Shown: positions 5,768 to 14,149, counted from the first letter of the stretch. The stretch: DNA of 16,680 nt from an uncultured Prevotella sp. (GCA_934230115.1 CAKQEI010000056.1:1-16680), one strand, 5' to 3'. Translations and numbers: made by a program. The notes: generated by a model not told the origin, from the sequence alone.

Positions 5768-7036
5768 ATGGATAATAATACAGAAAACATTGAGAAGACG
5801 GAGATAAAGTGCCACTCTTGTGCTGAGGGGCAGAACTTCTGGCTGTGGCTCGGAGCATTAGTAATAGGAGCCGTGCTTGGAGTGCTCGGCATTGACTGGA
5901 TAAACACATCAGCCAACTTTATAGCTACAGTCTATACCCGACTGTTCCAATTCATTGCTGTGCCTACCATTGCACTTGCCGTGACGATGACGCTTGCCAC
6001 CTTTGGCACACAAAAGGACACGGGACGAATATTCCGACGCACCATAAACTATACTCTGCTCACAACCATTGCTGCAGCTGCAGTAGGCATGATGCTCTAC
6101 AAGATTATCCAGCCCGACAACCTGCCTATGGAGATGATTAAGGGCAGCAGTCTGACAGCCAATGTGCCAAGCGAGATAGAGGGAGCTGCATCCTACAGCG
6201 AGTATGTTATGGGCATCGTGCCTGCCAATATCGTGCAACCGTTTATGGAGGGTAATATTCTCTCCATTCTGCTTATAGCCGTGGCAGTAGGCATTGCCTT
6301 GGCACGTATGCCCGAGAACGACGGCAAGCGTACACTGATGAACGGACTCACGGGACTGCAAAACCTTGTATCCACGCTCATCCACTGGCTGATACATGCC
6401 CTTCCGCTCGGCATACTTGCCTTTGCGGCACAATTGTCGGCAGAGGTATCGGCAGGAATGGTGATGCAGTCGATAGGCAAGTATGTGGCTGTGATATTGG
6501 GAGGCAACGTGTTGCAATTCTTTTTGGTGCTGCCCTTGTTCCTTATGTCGCGCGGCATAAACCCCGTAAAGGTGATGCGCGGCATGATGCCAGCAGTGCT
6601 TATGGCACTCTTCACCAAGAGTTCGGCAGCCACACTGCCCGTGACCATACAGACATCGGAGGAACATCTTGGGGTGAGCAGTCGTGTGTCGCGCTTTGTG
6701 CTGCCTATCTGCACCACCATCAATATGAACGGATGCGCAGCATTCATCTTCGTGACATCGCTGTTCGTGATGCAGAACGGAGGCGTGGAACTGACATGGG
6801 GCACAATGATAATGTGGCTCTTCATATCGGTGCTTGCCGCAATAGGCAACGCAGGAGTGCCTATGGGTTGCTACTTCCTCACGCTCTCGCTTATGTCGGG
6901 AATAGGAGCTCCAGTGGCTATTATGGGTATCATACTGCCCGTGTTCACCGTGCTGGACATGATAGAGACAGCCGAGAATGTGTGGTCGGACTCGTGTGTG
7001 GCAGCTATGGTTGACAAAGACATGAAGCAAAGCTAA
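5768..7036 (+). CDS. DAACS-family sodium:amino-acid/dicarboxylate symporter
   Basis: A 422-residue inner-membrane transporter with a cysteine-containing N-terminal tail (KCHSCAEGQN) and multiple hydrophobic segments. Family landmarks appear in order: the HP1 serine-rich tip FTKSSAATLPV (about 281-291), the TM7 ion-site motif TTINMNGCAAF, the HP2 segment GNAGVPMG and the TM8 motif DMIETAENVWSD (397-408). These mark the GltP/SstT/EAAT fold of Na+- or H+-coupled carriers. In acidic-substrate members the TM8 motif has an Arg that binds the substrate side-chain carboxylate (Arg397 of GltPh). Aligned by eye, that position is Glu400 here, as I recall it also is in Ser/Thr carriers of the SstT group. 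A neutral or other substrate is therefore more likely than glutamate or C4-dicarboxylates. It has its own promoter and appears monocistronic, because era downstream has a separate promoter. Confidence 0.92.
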   Translation: MDNNTENIEKTEIKCHSCAEGQNFWLWLGALVIGAVLGVLGIDWINTSANFIATVYTRLFQFIAVPTIALAVTMTLATFGTQKDTGRIFRRTINYTLLTTIAAAAVGMMLYKIIQPDNLPMEMIKGSSLTANVPSEIEGAASYSEYVMGIVPANIVQPFMEGNILSILLIAVAVGIALARMPENDGKRTLMNGLTGLQNLVSTLIHWLIHALPLGILAFAAQLSAEVSAGMVMQSIGKYVAVILGGNVLQFFLVLPLFLMSRGINPVKVMRGMMPAVLMALFTKSSAATLPVTIQTSEEHLGVSSRVSRFVLPICTTINMNGCAAFIFVTSLFVMQNGGVELTWGTMIMWLFISVLAAIGNAGVPMGCYFLTLSLMSGIGAPVAIMGIILPVFTVLDMIETAENVWSDSCVAAMVDKDMKQS

Positions 7037-7107
7037 GGGAGCTTGCATAAAGCGTTAAAATACGTGTAAATACGGCTCAGATTAAAACATTTTTCTGAAA
7101 AAAGCAG

Positions 7108-7115
7108 TATCTTTG
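7108..7115 (+). promoter_or_regulatory. -7 box upstream of era
   Basis: TATCTTTG matches TAnnTTTG and lies about 85 nt before the era start. The -33 region has only a T-rich stretch. It separates era from the symporter gene. Confidence 0.6.
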
Positions 7116-7139
7116 CATAATAGTACTATAACAACAAGT

Positions 7140-7180
7140 CGTGGGAGGTTGTGAAATCCTTTTTTAGATACCTCCTCACG
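7140..7180 (+). other. hairpin in the era 5' leader
   Basis: CGTGGGAGGT (7140-7149) pairs with ACCTCCTCACG (7170-7180) with one bulged T, across a 20-nt loop that contains six T. It lies in the untranslated leader about 20 nt before the start codon. Function is unknown; it may be only an mRNA-stability element. Confidence 0.4.
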
Positions 7181-7200
7181 GCGTAATTCTTTCAGAAAAT

Positions 7201-8082
7201 ATGCACAAAGCAGGATTTGTAAACATAGTGGGCAATCCTAATGTGGGCAAGTCGACACTGATGAACCAGCTTGTCGGCGAGCGTATTAGCATTGCCACAT
7301 TCAAGGCACAGACGACGCGCCACCGCATCATGGGTATTGTGAATGAGGACGAGGCACAGATTGTTTTCTCCGACACTCCGGGCGTGCTTAAGCCTAACTA
7401 TAAGTTGCAGGAGTCGATGCTCGCCTTCTCGGAGTCGGCTTTGCAGGATGCCGACGTATTGCTATACGTGACCGACGTAGTGGAGAACCCGGAGAAGAAC
7501 ATGGACTTCCTCGACAAGGTGAAGAAGATGACAATACCCGTGCTTCTGCTCATCAACAAGATTGACCAAAGCGACCAGAAGACTCTTGGCGACACTGTGG
7601 AGAAGTGGCATACGCTGCTGCCCAACGCAGAGATTCTTCCTATCTCGGCAAAGAACAAGTTTGGTGTGGACATGCTTATGCGCCGCATCAAGGAACTGTT
7701 GCCAGACTCGCCACCTTTCTTCGACAAGGACCAGCTGACAGACAAGCCTGCCCGCTTCTTCGTGTCGGAGATTATCCGCGAGAAGATTCTGCTCTACTAC
7801 GACAAGGAGATTCCTTACTCGGTGGAGGTAAAGGTGGAGTCGTTCAAGGAGAGCCAGAAGAACATCGACATACATGCCGTAATATATGTGGAGCGCGACT
7901 CGCAGAAGGGCATCATCATCGGACATCAGGGTGTGGCTCTGAAGAAGATGTCGACAGAGGCACGCAAGTCGCTTGAGAAGTTCTTCGGCAAGAGCGTATA
8001 CCTGCACACCTTCGTAAAGGTGGACAAGGACTGGAGAAGCTCGAAAAGAGAGTTGGACAACTTCGGGTATAACCCGGAGTAG
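7201..8082 (+). CDS. era: GTPase Era
   Basis: A 293-residue Era GTPase, which binds the 3' end of 16S rRNA and assists 30S subunit maturation. The GTPase domain shows G1 GNPNVGKST (11-19), G2 around KAQTTRHR, G3 DTPG (58-61), G4 NKID near residue 120 and G5 SAK. The C-terminal KH domain is visible from about residue 205 to the end: HAVIYVERDSQKGIIIGHQGVALKKM with the GxxG-type loop, then YLHTFVKVDKDWR. The length is normal for the family. It is followed by der after a 205-nt repeat tract. Era-Der adjacency in Bacteroidales suits their shared role in ribosome assembly. Confidence 0.98.
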   Translation: MHKAGFVNIVGNPNVGKSTLMNQLVGERISIATFKAQTTRHRIMGIVNEDEAQIVFSDTPGVLKPNYKLQESMLAFSESALQDADVLLYVTDVVENPEKNMDFLDKVKKMTIPVLLLINKIDQSDQKTLGDTVEKWHTLLPNAEILPISAKNKFGVDMLMRRIKELLPDSPPFFDKDQLTDKPARFFVSEIIREKILLYYDKEIPYSVEVKVESFKESQKNIDIHAVIYVERDSQKGIIIGHQGVALKKMSTEARKSLEKFFGKSVYLHTFVKVDKDWRSSKRELDNFGYNPE

Positions 8083-8287
8083 AATTTTGAGTTTTGAATT
8101 TTGAGTTTTGAATTATCGGCGATGCCGATTAGGAATTATTCAATTTTGAATTTTGAATTCACAATTCAGAACTCAAAACTCAAAACTCAAAATTGCCAAA
8201 GGCAACAATTCAAAATTCAAAACTCAAAACTCAAAATTGCCAAAGGCAACAATTCAAAATTCAAAATTCAAAAATCAAAACTCAAAT
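8083..8287 (+). repeat. low-complexity repeat tract between era and der
   Basis: The whole intergenic stretch consists of variants of a heptamer TCAAAA(C/T) and its complement. A 50-nt match at 8173-8222 and 8217-8266 gives a tandem repeat of period 44 bp. Each copy contains a mini-palindrome GCC-AAA-GGC (8195-8203 and 8239-8247). The left end (8083-8113) carries the inverse orientation (TTTTGAGTTTTGAA), so the tract can fold back on the right part. A third mini-palindrome ATCGGC-GAT-GCCGAT lies near 8114-8128. No gene is supported; the open frame through it (8153-8287) encodes only repetitive N/S/K/Q residues. Confidence 0.88.
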
Positions 8288-9601
8288 ATGGCAAATTTAG
8301 TAGCAATAGTGGGACGCCCTAACGTGGGCAAGTCGACACTGTTCAACCGTCTTACCAAGACACGTCAGGCTATCGTGAGCGATACTGCGGGCACAACACG
8401 CGACCGCCAGTATGGCAAATGCGAGTGGAACGGACGTGAGTTCTCGGTAGTAGATACTGGCGGATGGGTAGTGAAGAGCGACGATATCTTTGAGGACGCT
8501 ATCCGCAAGCAGGTAATTGTAGCAACAGAAGAGGCCGACCTTGTTCTCTTTCTCGTTGACGTGCAGACAGGCTTGACAGACTGGGACCAGGATGTGGCAA
8601 CTATCCTTCGCCGCACAAAGCTCCCTGTTATTCTTGTGGCTAACAAGACCGACAACAACGACCAGATATACGATGCTGCTGAGTTCTACGGACTGGGACT
8701 TGGTGAGCCACAATGTATATCATCGGCTACGGGCAGCGGTACGGGCGACTTGCTCGACCTTGTGCTCTCGAAGTTGAAGCCTGACACCAAGGAAGAGGTA
8801 GAGGATGGTATTCCTCGCTTCGCTGTGGTGGGCCGTCCTAACGCAGGCAAGAGTTCTATCATCAATGCCTTTATCGGTGAGGACCGCAACATCGTGACAG
8901 AGATTGCAGGTACAACACGCGACTCTATCTATACACGCTTCGACAAGTTCGGATTCGACTTCTATCTTGTTGACACAGCCGGTATACGTCGCAAGAACAA
9001 GGTGTCGGAGGACTTGGAGTTCTATTCGGTGATGCGTTCTATCCGCGCTATCGAGAATTCAGACGTGTGTATCCTTATGATTGATGCCACACGAGGCATT
9101 GAGGCTCAGGATATGAACATCTTCCAGCTCATACAGCGCAACAACAAGTCGCTGGTGGTAGTGGTGAACAAGTGGGACCTTGTGGAAAACAAGGACCAGG
9201 CTGTGATAAAGACCTTCGAGAATGCCATCCGCAAACGCATGGCTCCGTTCGTTGACTTCCCCATCATCTTCGCTTCAGCACTCACCAAGCAGCGCATCTT
9301 CAAGGTGCTTGAGACAGCAAAGCAGGTTTACATCAACCGCAAGGCTCACGTGGGAACATCAAAGCTCAACGAGGTGATGCTTCCGCTTATCGAGGCTTAC
9401 CCACCACCATCAACCAAGGGTAAGTACATCAAGATTAAATACTGCACACAGTTGCCCAACACACAGATACCTTCGTTTGTGTTCTATGCCAACCTTCCGC
9501 AGTATATCAAGGAGCCTTATCGCCGATTCCTCGAGAACAAGATTCGCGAGAACTGGTCGATGCACGGTTGTCCGATAAACGTGTTTATACGACAGAAGTA
9601 A
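8288..9601 (+). CDS. der: GTPase Der (EngA)
   Basis: A 437-residue double GTPase required for 50S subunit assembly. First G domain: GRPNVGKST (9-17), DTGGW, NKTD. Second G domain: GRPNAGKSS (182-190), [18 protein letters not shown]. The C-terminal KH-like domain (about 355-437) includes [10 protein letters not shown] and PTFVFY-type strands (here [10 protein letters not shown]) and ends INVFIRQK. The frame is open further upstream to 8153, but those residues are translated intergenic repeat; Met at 8288 begins [16 protein letters not shown] exactly as in the family, so this start is chosen. It may be cotranscribed with era through the repeat tract, as no promoter box is seen between them. A small lipoprotein gene follows 12 nt later. 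Confidence 0.98.
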   Translation: MANLVAIVGRPNVGKSTLFNRLTKTRQAIVSDTAGTTRDRQYGKCEWNGREFSVVDTGGWVVKSDDIFEDAIRKQVIVATEEADLVLFLVDVQTGLTDWDQDVATILRRTKLPVILVANKTDNNDQIYDAAEFYGLGLGEPQCISSATGSGTGDLLDLVLSKLKPDTKEEVEDGIPRFAVVGRPNAGKSSIINAFIGEDRNIVTEIAGTTRDSIYTRFDKFGFDFYLVDTAGIRRKNKVSEDLEFYSVMRSIRAIENSDVCILMIDATRGIEAQDMNIFQLIQRNNKSLVVVVNKWDLVENKDQAVIKTFENAIRKRMAPFVDFPIIFASALTKQRIFKVLETAKQVYINRKAHVGTSKLNEVMLPLIEAYPPPSTKGKYIKIKYCTQLPNTQIPSFVFYANLPQYIKEPYRRFLENKIRENWSMHGCPINVFIRQK

Positions 9602-9613
9602 AAACAAACCAAC

Positions 9614-10015
9614 ATGCGCCACCTATTATATATAGTACTCGCATTAACGCTCTTCTCCTTTGCCTCATGCGGCAAAGGAGAAGAACCCAACCCAGAAGAA
9701 CTGGTAGCAAAAACCGCAAAGACATACTACGACTACCTGATACAGGGCAAGTATGACGCTTATGTGGATGGTTTCTACCGACCGGACAGCATTCCTGGCA
9801 GCTATCGCGAACAGCTGATAGTAAGTGCCAAGCAATATGTGTGGCAGATGAAGGACGACCATAAGGGTCTCGACTCCGTGACAATAGCAGGAGCCAAGGC
9901 CGACACAGCCAAGCATGTGGGACATGCCTTTCTTGTGTTATGCTTCAAGGACAGTACGAGAGAAGAAATCGTAGTGCCCATGACACTAAAAAAGGGCAAC
10001 TGGATGATGAGATAA
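9614..10015 (+). CDS. small lipoprotein, function unknown
   Basis: A 133-residue predicted lipoprotein. The signal sequence MRHLLYIVLALTLFSFAS is followed by Cys19 in an FASC lipobox. The mature part (ELVAKTAKTYYDYLIQGKYDAYVDGF, then a central helix and a strand-rich end with VGHAFLVLCFKDSTREEIVVPMTLKKGNWMM) has the shape of small NTF2-like/DUF4878-type Bacteroidetes lipoproteins: a helix with a 'YDYLIQGKYDAYVDGF' pattern followed by a curved sheet. That is inference from pattern, not a database result. It follows der by 12 nt and is probably cotranscribed. Its last codons form the left arm of a strong terminator hairpin. Confidence 0.82.
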   Translation: MRHLLYIVLALTLFSFASCGKGEEPNPEELVAKTAKTYYDYLIQGKYDAYVDGFYRPDSIPGSYREQLIVSAKQYVWQMKDDHKGLDSVTIAGAKADTAKHVGHAFLVLCFKDSTREEIVVPMTLKKGNWMMR

Positions 10016-10043
10016 GATTCATCCAGTTGCCCTTACTTTTTTT
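9992..10043. terminator. bidirectional intrinsic terminator
   Basis: A perfect 16-bp stem, AAGGGCAACTGGATGA (9992-10007) with its complement (10019-10034), 11-nt loop, followed by seven T (10037-10043). An A run precedes the left arm, giving a T run on the opposite strand. It ends the plus-strand lipoprotein gene, whose stop codon falls within the hairpin, and probably also the convergent fructokinase transcript. Confidence 0.92.
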
Positions 10044-10072
10044 CAATATATTTCGTACAAACGAAAACCAAG

Positions 10073-10951
10073 TTAAATATTCTTCACTTCTTCCGGCAAT
10101 ACAGGCATTGCTCCATTCTGAGTGCAGACGTATGCGCTCACATGAACAGCACGTCTATGAGCGTCGGCTACGGACATACCCGCAAGTATTGAAGCACAGA
10201 ATGTGCCAGTGAAAGAGTCGCCTGCACCTACAGTATCAGCCACATCAACCTTAGGAGTTGGTTGGAATGACATTGTGCCAGGTGTGAATACATAACTACC
10301 GTTAACTCCACAAGTAAGCACAAGCATGTCGAGGTCGTACTTGCCAAGAATGAGCCAGCACTTGTTTTCGATGTCCAAGCCAGGATAGCCGAACATGCGA
10401 CCTATGAGAACCAACTCCTCATCGTTAATCTTGAGAACGTTGCAACGCTTCATGCTCTCGCAGATTATTTCCTTGGTGTAGAAGTTCTGACGAAGATTGA
10501 TGTCGAAAATCTTCATACAGTCCTTAGGAGTAGCGTCGAGGAACTTATAGATAGACTCACGGCTTACAACATTGCGCTGAGCCAACGAGCCCCAACATAC
10601 GGCACGTGCATTCTCGGCAATAGCCTTAACATCATCGTTGAACGGAATGTTGTCCCATGCCACATTCTCCTTTATATCATAGGTAGGTATGCCCTCGTCG
10701 TCAAGTGTCACCTGCACTGTACCAGTTGGGTAAGGCACGCGAGGCATGCAATACTGCAACTTCTTCTCTTCAAGCTGCTCGATAGTCTCCTCGGCAAGCT
10801 TGTCTTCGCCAAGAGCACTCACAGCGATAGAGTTTAGTCCAAACTGTCCTGCATGGAATGCGAAGTTTGCAGGAGCACCACCAAGTTTCTTTCCCTCAGG
10901 AAGCACATCCCAGAGTGCCTCACCAAGTCCTACTACATATTTTGTATTCAT
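10073..10951 (-). CDS. PfkB-family fructokinase
   Basis: A 292-residue ribokinase/PfkB sugar kinase, most likely fructokinase (ATP + fructose to fructose 6-phosphate, cytoplasm). Visible are the N-terminal GLGEALWDVLPEG, the sugar-binding GGAPANFAFHAGQFG (about 24-38), FDINLRQNFY, and the C-terminal PfkB signature DTVGAGDSFTGTF with anion-hole GAG (242-244) and catalytic Asp245. Length is typical. It lies 14 nt downstream of an MFS transporter gene on the same strand, in a locus with a GH32 fructosidase and a sensor/regulator. This is the same set as BT1757-BT1759 with BT1754 in B. thetaiotaomicron, which strongly favours fructose as substrate. Cysteines are frequent but no unusual motif is seen. 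Confidence 0.95.
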   Translation of the reverse strand: MNTKYVVGLGEALWDVLPEGKKLGGAPANFAFHAGQFGLNSIAVSALGEDKLAEETIEQLEEKKLQYCMPRVPYPTGTVQVTLDDEGIPTYDIKENVAWDNIPFNDDVKAIAENARAVCWGSLAQRNVVSRESIYKFLDATPKDCMKIFDINLRQNFYTKEIICESMKRCNVLKINDEELVLIGRMFGYPGLDIENKCWLILGKYDLDMLVLTCGVNGSYVFTPGTMSFQPTPKVDVADTVGAGDSFTGTFCASILAGMSVADAHRRAVHVSAYVCTQNGAMPVLPEEVKNI

Positions 10952-10965
10952 TATATTTAGGTTTT

Positions 10966-12177
10966 TTATTGCTTAACTTTCGGAATATAAGAGAGCAGAT
11001 ACACTACACCCACTGCCATTACCACGGCAGCCCATATCTGCGGATACTGTGAGCCGGCTTCTTTGGCAGCATCACTTGCAAAGCCCATGAAGAGCGGGAA
11101 CACTGTGCCACCGAACAAGCCCATGATCATAAGACCAGACACCTCGTTCTTCTTCTCGGGAGCGGAAAGCATAGCCTGAGAGAAAACGATAGAGAACACA
11201 TTAGAGTTGCCGTAGCCTACGAGTGCGATTGCAATCCAAAGCTCCCACTTCTCTGTGCCGAACACGAAACCTACCATAGAGAGTGCCATCATAAGCACAA
11301 TGATAGTGAAGAATGTGCGGATGTTGAGCTTGCGCATGAGGATTGAACCCGTGAAGCAACCGAGTGTACGGAATGCGAAGTAAATGGATGTGGCATACTC
11401 AAACTGGCTGAGTGTGTCGCCTGCACCGCCAATACGCTCAAAGAGAATCTTCGGAGCAACCGCGTTGGTGCCTACATCAATGCCCACATGGCACATGATG
11501 CCGATGAAGGAGAGGAGAATGATTGGTGAGCCAAGCATCTTAAGGCAATCAACGAAGCCAGAAGCCTTGCCCTCGATAGGCTCTTCCTCAATACGGGTCA
11601 TGCCGAGCCACAATGTAGCAACCATACCTATGATGAAGAACAAGAGGAAGAGAATACGCCAGCTGAGTCCTAAGACTGGAGCTGTAGTCGTAGCTCCCCA
11701 TGCTGCGATAAGCGGAGCAATGAACGAGGCGATGGCCTTGACAAACTGTCCGAAGGTGAGTGTCGAAGCCAAGTGGCCCTTAACGAGCATTGTCACCAAT
11801 GGATTGATAGATGTCTGCATGATGGCATTGCCTATGCCAAGAAGCGAGAACGATATATACATCAGCCAGAGCTGGCTCTCCTTAGTAGGCATAAAGCTGT
11901 CGAAGAGAGGGAGGAACACAGCCAAGGTTGTTACTACAATTGAAAGTAGTACTGTCTTCTTGCGGCCAATCTTATTCATCAACATGCCCGTAGGCACAGA
12001 GAAGATAAGGAACCAAAAGAACACAAGCGACGGGAAGAAGTTGGCTGCGGAATCAGAGAGTCCGAAGTCTTCCTGCATGTTGTTGGACACTGCGCCGACA
12101 AGGTCGACAAATCCCATTGTGAAGAATGCAATCATCACTGGGATGAGTGTAAGTTTACTTGAGTTTGAATTGCTCAT
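10966..12177 (-). CDS. MFS sugar transporter (fructose importer, FHS-like)
   Basis: A 403-residue, about 12-helix major facilitator protein of the inner membrane, resembling the fucose/glucose permease (FHS) group. The first helix is LIPVMIAFFTMGFVDLVGAVSNNMQEDFGLS, and the loop 2-3 motif GMLMNKIGRKKTV (G-x-L-x-D-R-x-G-R-K-type) is present. Later segments include GNAIMQTSINPLV and GNSNVFSIVFSQAM. The frame is open to 12255, but a -7 promoter box (12226-12233) lies inside that extension, so a transcript from it could not encode the longer form; MSNSNSSK at 12177 is chosen. It is followed 14 nt later by fructokinase, so the import and phosphorylation genes form an operon. By analogy with BT1758 it imports fructose released by the GH32 enzyme; the substrate is inferred from context. 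Confidence 0.93.
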   Translation of the reverse strand: MSNSNSSKLTLIPVMIAFFTMGFVDLVGAVSNNMQEDFGLSDSAANFFPSLVFFWFLIFSVPTGMLMNKIGRKKTVLLSIVVTTLAVFLPLFDSFMPTKESQLWLMYISFSLLGIGNAIMQTSINPLVTMLVKGHLASTLTFGQFVKAIASFIAPLIAAWGATTTAPVLGLSWRILFLLFFIIGMVATLWLGMTRIEEEPIEGKASGFVDCLKMLGSPIILLSFIGIMCHVGIDVGTNAVAPKILFERIGGAGDTLSQFEYATSIYFAFRTLGCFTGSILMRKLNIRTFFTIIVLMMALSMVGFVFGTEKWELWIAIALVGYGNSNVFSIVFSQAMLSAPEKKNEVSGLMIMGLFGGTVFPLFMGFASDAAKEAGSQYPQIWAAVVMAVGVVYLLSYIPKVKQ

Positions 12178-12225
12178 TTGTGTATAAACTTCTTTAGTTA
12201 TTAGTTGATTTTTTGTTTTCTGCTG

Positions 12226-12233
12226 CAAAATTA
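12226..12233 (-). promoter_or_regulatory. -7 box of the MFS/fructokinase operon
   Basis: Minus-strand TAATTTTG, an exact TAnnTTTG match, 48 nt before the start codon at 12177. There is no -33 TTTG, as expected of an activator-dependent promoter; GAAACAT lies 29 nt upstream (12263-12269). The box decides the start of the transporter gene. Confidence 0.68.
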
Positions 12234-12262
12234 TAGGTATTATTGCAGCATTCATATAAATA

Positions 12263-12269
12263 ATGTTTC
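12263..12269 (-). promoter_or_regulatory. candidate regulator site GAAACAT (MFS promoter)
   Basis: GAAACAT on the minus strand, 29 nt upstream of the -7 box, exactly the spacing seen at the GH32 promoter. A TTG lies 11 nt before it. A site near -42 to -48 would suit an activator contacting RNA polymerase. The binding protein, probably the divergent AraC-type regulator, is inferred. Confidence 0.42.
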
Positions 12270-12328
12270 ATCAGATAGCAAAAATCGTAACTTACAACAT
12301 TTCTGCAACGAATGTAACATTGTATAGA

Positions 12329-12352
12329 GTGGTACGGCTCATGCCGTACCAC
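12329..12352 (-). terminator. GC-rich palindrome after the GH32 gene
   Basis: GTGGTACGGC (12329-12338) and GCCGTACCAC (12343-12352) form a perfect 10-bp stem with loop TCAT, 7 nt past the GH32 stop. There is no T tract, so a factor-dependent terminator, a 3'-end stabiliser or a small dispersed palindromic repeat are all possible. Confidence 0.5.
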
Positions 12353-12359
12353 CAAGCGA

Positions 12360-14084
12360 TTATTTTAAATTATAAACAACATATTTGGCCTTACCCTTCA
12401 CAGTAACCTTATTATAAGGTTTTGTTGGGAACACAAGGTTAGTCATAGCCATACGTCCTTCTGCATCAAACACCTCGATACTGCTCTTGTCGATAAAGAT
12501 GCGCAACTTCGAAATCTTGCCATGTACGGGGGCTGAGGTGACGGCAGCAAAGTCTTCGCTAAAGTCTTTCAGTCCGCTGTTTGTGCGGTCCATAGAGAAC
12601 GAGCGGTTCTTCTCGTCATAGGTCATAACTACTTTCTCACCATTAGCGTTGGAAAGTGTCAAAGTAGCATTTCCCTTAAGCGAAACTACCATTTCGCAAG
12701 CTTCACTGAGACTCTTCGTAGCTTTCTTGGGACGTGCAGCTGTCATTTCAGGCGAAGGAGTCACACCACAATAAATATCGCCATCGTATTCATAAAGGTC
12801 AAGGTCGCGTGGTATAGAGTTGCCTGAGCGATACTGCTTTGTAGGCACTTGGTTGGCATACTGCCAATTGCTCATCCATGCTAAGGCTACATGACGACCA
12901 TCAGGAGCATTGTCGAATGTAATAGTGGCATAGTGGTCCTTGCCATAGTCCATCCATTTAGTAACTTCAGGCTTAGTGTCGCATGTGAACTTCTTGCCGT
13001 CAAAGTCGCCAACAAAGTATTGTGTGGCAGATCCGCCAGACGGACCTCCAGGATTGATGTTGCAGATAAGCATCCACTTATACTTGTCGGTACCGCGTAC
13101 ACGCATCTTCATAAGGTCGGGACATTCCCACACACCACTATGATTGCCATACTCAGCACCAAACTGACTCTCGAGAGTCCATTTCTTAAGGTCGGCTGAT
13201 GAATAGATGTTCATATGCTGTCCTTCTGCAAGAATCATATTCCACTTCTTTATATCCTCATTCCAGAACATGTGAGGGTCGCGGAAGTCGGGTGTGTTGC
13301 TCGTAATCACAGGGTTGCCAGCATATTTTGTGAAAGTCTTTCCATTGTCGGTGCTGTAAGCAAGGCTCTGTGTCTGGTTCTCGCCAGCCGATGTATACAT
13401 AGCCACAACAGAACCATTGCCAAATCCGGCAGTATTGTTATGGTCTACTACAGCCGAACCAGAGAATATTGTACCCCAAGCATCAGGTTCAACAGCCTTG
13501 CCCTCAAACTTCCAGTGCATAAGGTCGGTAGATGTGGAATGTCCCCATGTCATGTTCTCCCATTGCGAGCCATAGGGATTAAACTGGTAGTAAAGATGCC
13601 ATACACCATCCTTATAGAACATACCGTTAGGGTCGTTCATCCATCCATAAGCTGGAGTGTGATGATATACGGGTCGATACTGCTCGCTGTTGGTCATGTC
13701 GTACGAGTCGGCATACTTCATATTCTTCCAGCATGTGAAGCTCGAAATGCCACCATCGGTACGATAGGTGCCATTGACATGAATGTCGAGAGAAAGACTT
13801 TTGCTATCCTTGAACTCATCAAGATAGAGAGGCACAAAATAGTCGATATGATTGGATGCGAGGCGAACATTCAGAGCTTTCACCTGATTATTGCCATCAA
13901 CAACCTTCACGTTGCACATCTCTGCCTTCTCCTGCACTGGCAAGAGCAAAACTTTCTGTGAGTTATTCACACGATAGATGCAGTGGTTGCTACTGAGAAA
14001 ACTTGTCTCTTGCGCTGAGGCTGACATTGCAAGCCCTAAGAGAAACGACGCTGCCGCTGTGCGGCTGAATGATTTCTTGTCCAT
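12360..14084 (-). CDS. secreted GH32 fructosidase (levanase/invertase type)
   Basis: A 574-residue glycoside hydrolase family 32 enzyme with a signal peptide (hydrophobic stretch to about residue 24, MSASAQ cleavage region) and no lipobox, so probably periplasmic. An N-terminal beta domain (about 25-130, the DUF4980-like region found in Bacteroidetes GH32 proteins) precedes the five-bladed propeller. Catalytic residues are in place: nucleophile Asp151 in WMNDPNG, transition-state stabiliser Asp269 in FRDPH and acid/base Glu320 in WECPD. The C-terminal about 110 residues form the family's beta-sandwich (KLRIFIDKSSIEVFDAEGRMAMTN). It releases terminal fructose from sucrose, levan or inulin; exo- or endo- preference and linkage cannot be read from sequence. 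It is transcribed divergently from the sensor/regulator and precedes the fructose importer and kinase genes. Confidence 0.96.
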   Translation of the reverse strand: MDKKSFSRTAAASFLLGLAMSASAQETSFLSSNHCIYRVNNSQKVLLLPVQEKAEMCNVKVVDGNNQVKALNVRLASNHIDYFVPLYLDEFKDSKSLSLDIHVNGTYRTDGGISSFTCWKNMKYADSYDMTNSEQYRPVYHHTPAYGWMNDPNGMFYKDGVWHLYYQFNPYGSQWENMTWGHSTSTDLMHWKFEGKAVEPDAWGTIFSGSAVVDHNNTAGFGNGSVVAMYTSAGENQTQSLAYSTDNGKTFTKYAGNPVITSNTPDFRDPHMFWNEDIKKWNMILAEGQHMNIYSSADLKKWTLESQFGAEYGNHSGVWECPDLMKMRVRGTDKYKWMLICNINPGGPSGGSATQYFVGDFDGKKFTCDTKPEVTKWMDYGKDHYATITFDNAPDGRHVALAWMSNWQYANQVPTKQYRSGNSIPRDLDLYEYDGDIYCGVTPSPEMTAARPKKATKSLSEACEMVVSLKGNATLTLSNANGEKVVMTYDEKNRSFSMDRTNSGLKDFSEDFAAVTSAPVHGKISKLRIFIDKSSIEVFDAEGRMAMTNLVFPTKPYNKVTVKGKAKYVVYNLK

Positions 14085-14149
14085 GTTTTATATAGGTTTT
14101 TAGAATTATCAAAAAAACAGCGTGAGCTGTAGATAGTTGATTTCTGCTG

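Noticed and set aside
5909..7048. Long minus-strand open frame opposite the symporter
   Set aside because: The translation is rich in His, Cys, Tyr and Arg with no recognisable domain, typical of a mirror frame of a G+C-richer membrane-protein gene.
8173..8266. Tandem repeats resembling a CRISPR array
   Set aside because: The 44-bp period is a head-to-tail duplication with no unique spacers, low-complexity content and no cas genes in view.
8153..8287. N-terminal extension of Der
   Set aside because: The extra residues are translated heptamer repeat; the family start [16 protein letters not shown] begins at 8288.
11384..12187. Plus-strand open frame opposite the MFS gene
   Set aside because: Antisense to a clear transporter, with no family features or supported promoter.
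12178..12255. 26-residue N-terminal extension of the MFS transporter
   Set aside because: The -7 box at 12226-12233 lies inside it, and the extension resembles translated leader rather than a conserved segment.
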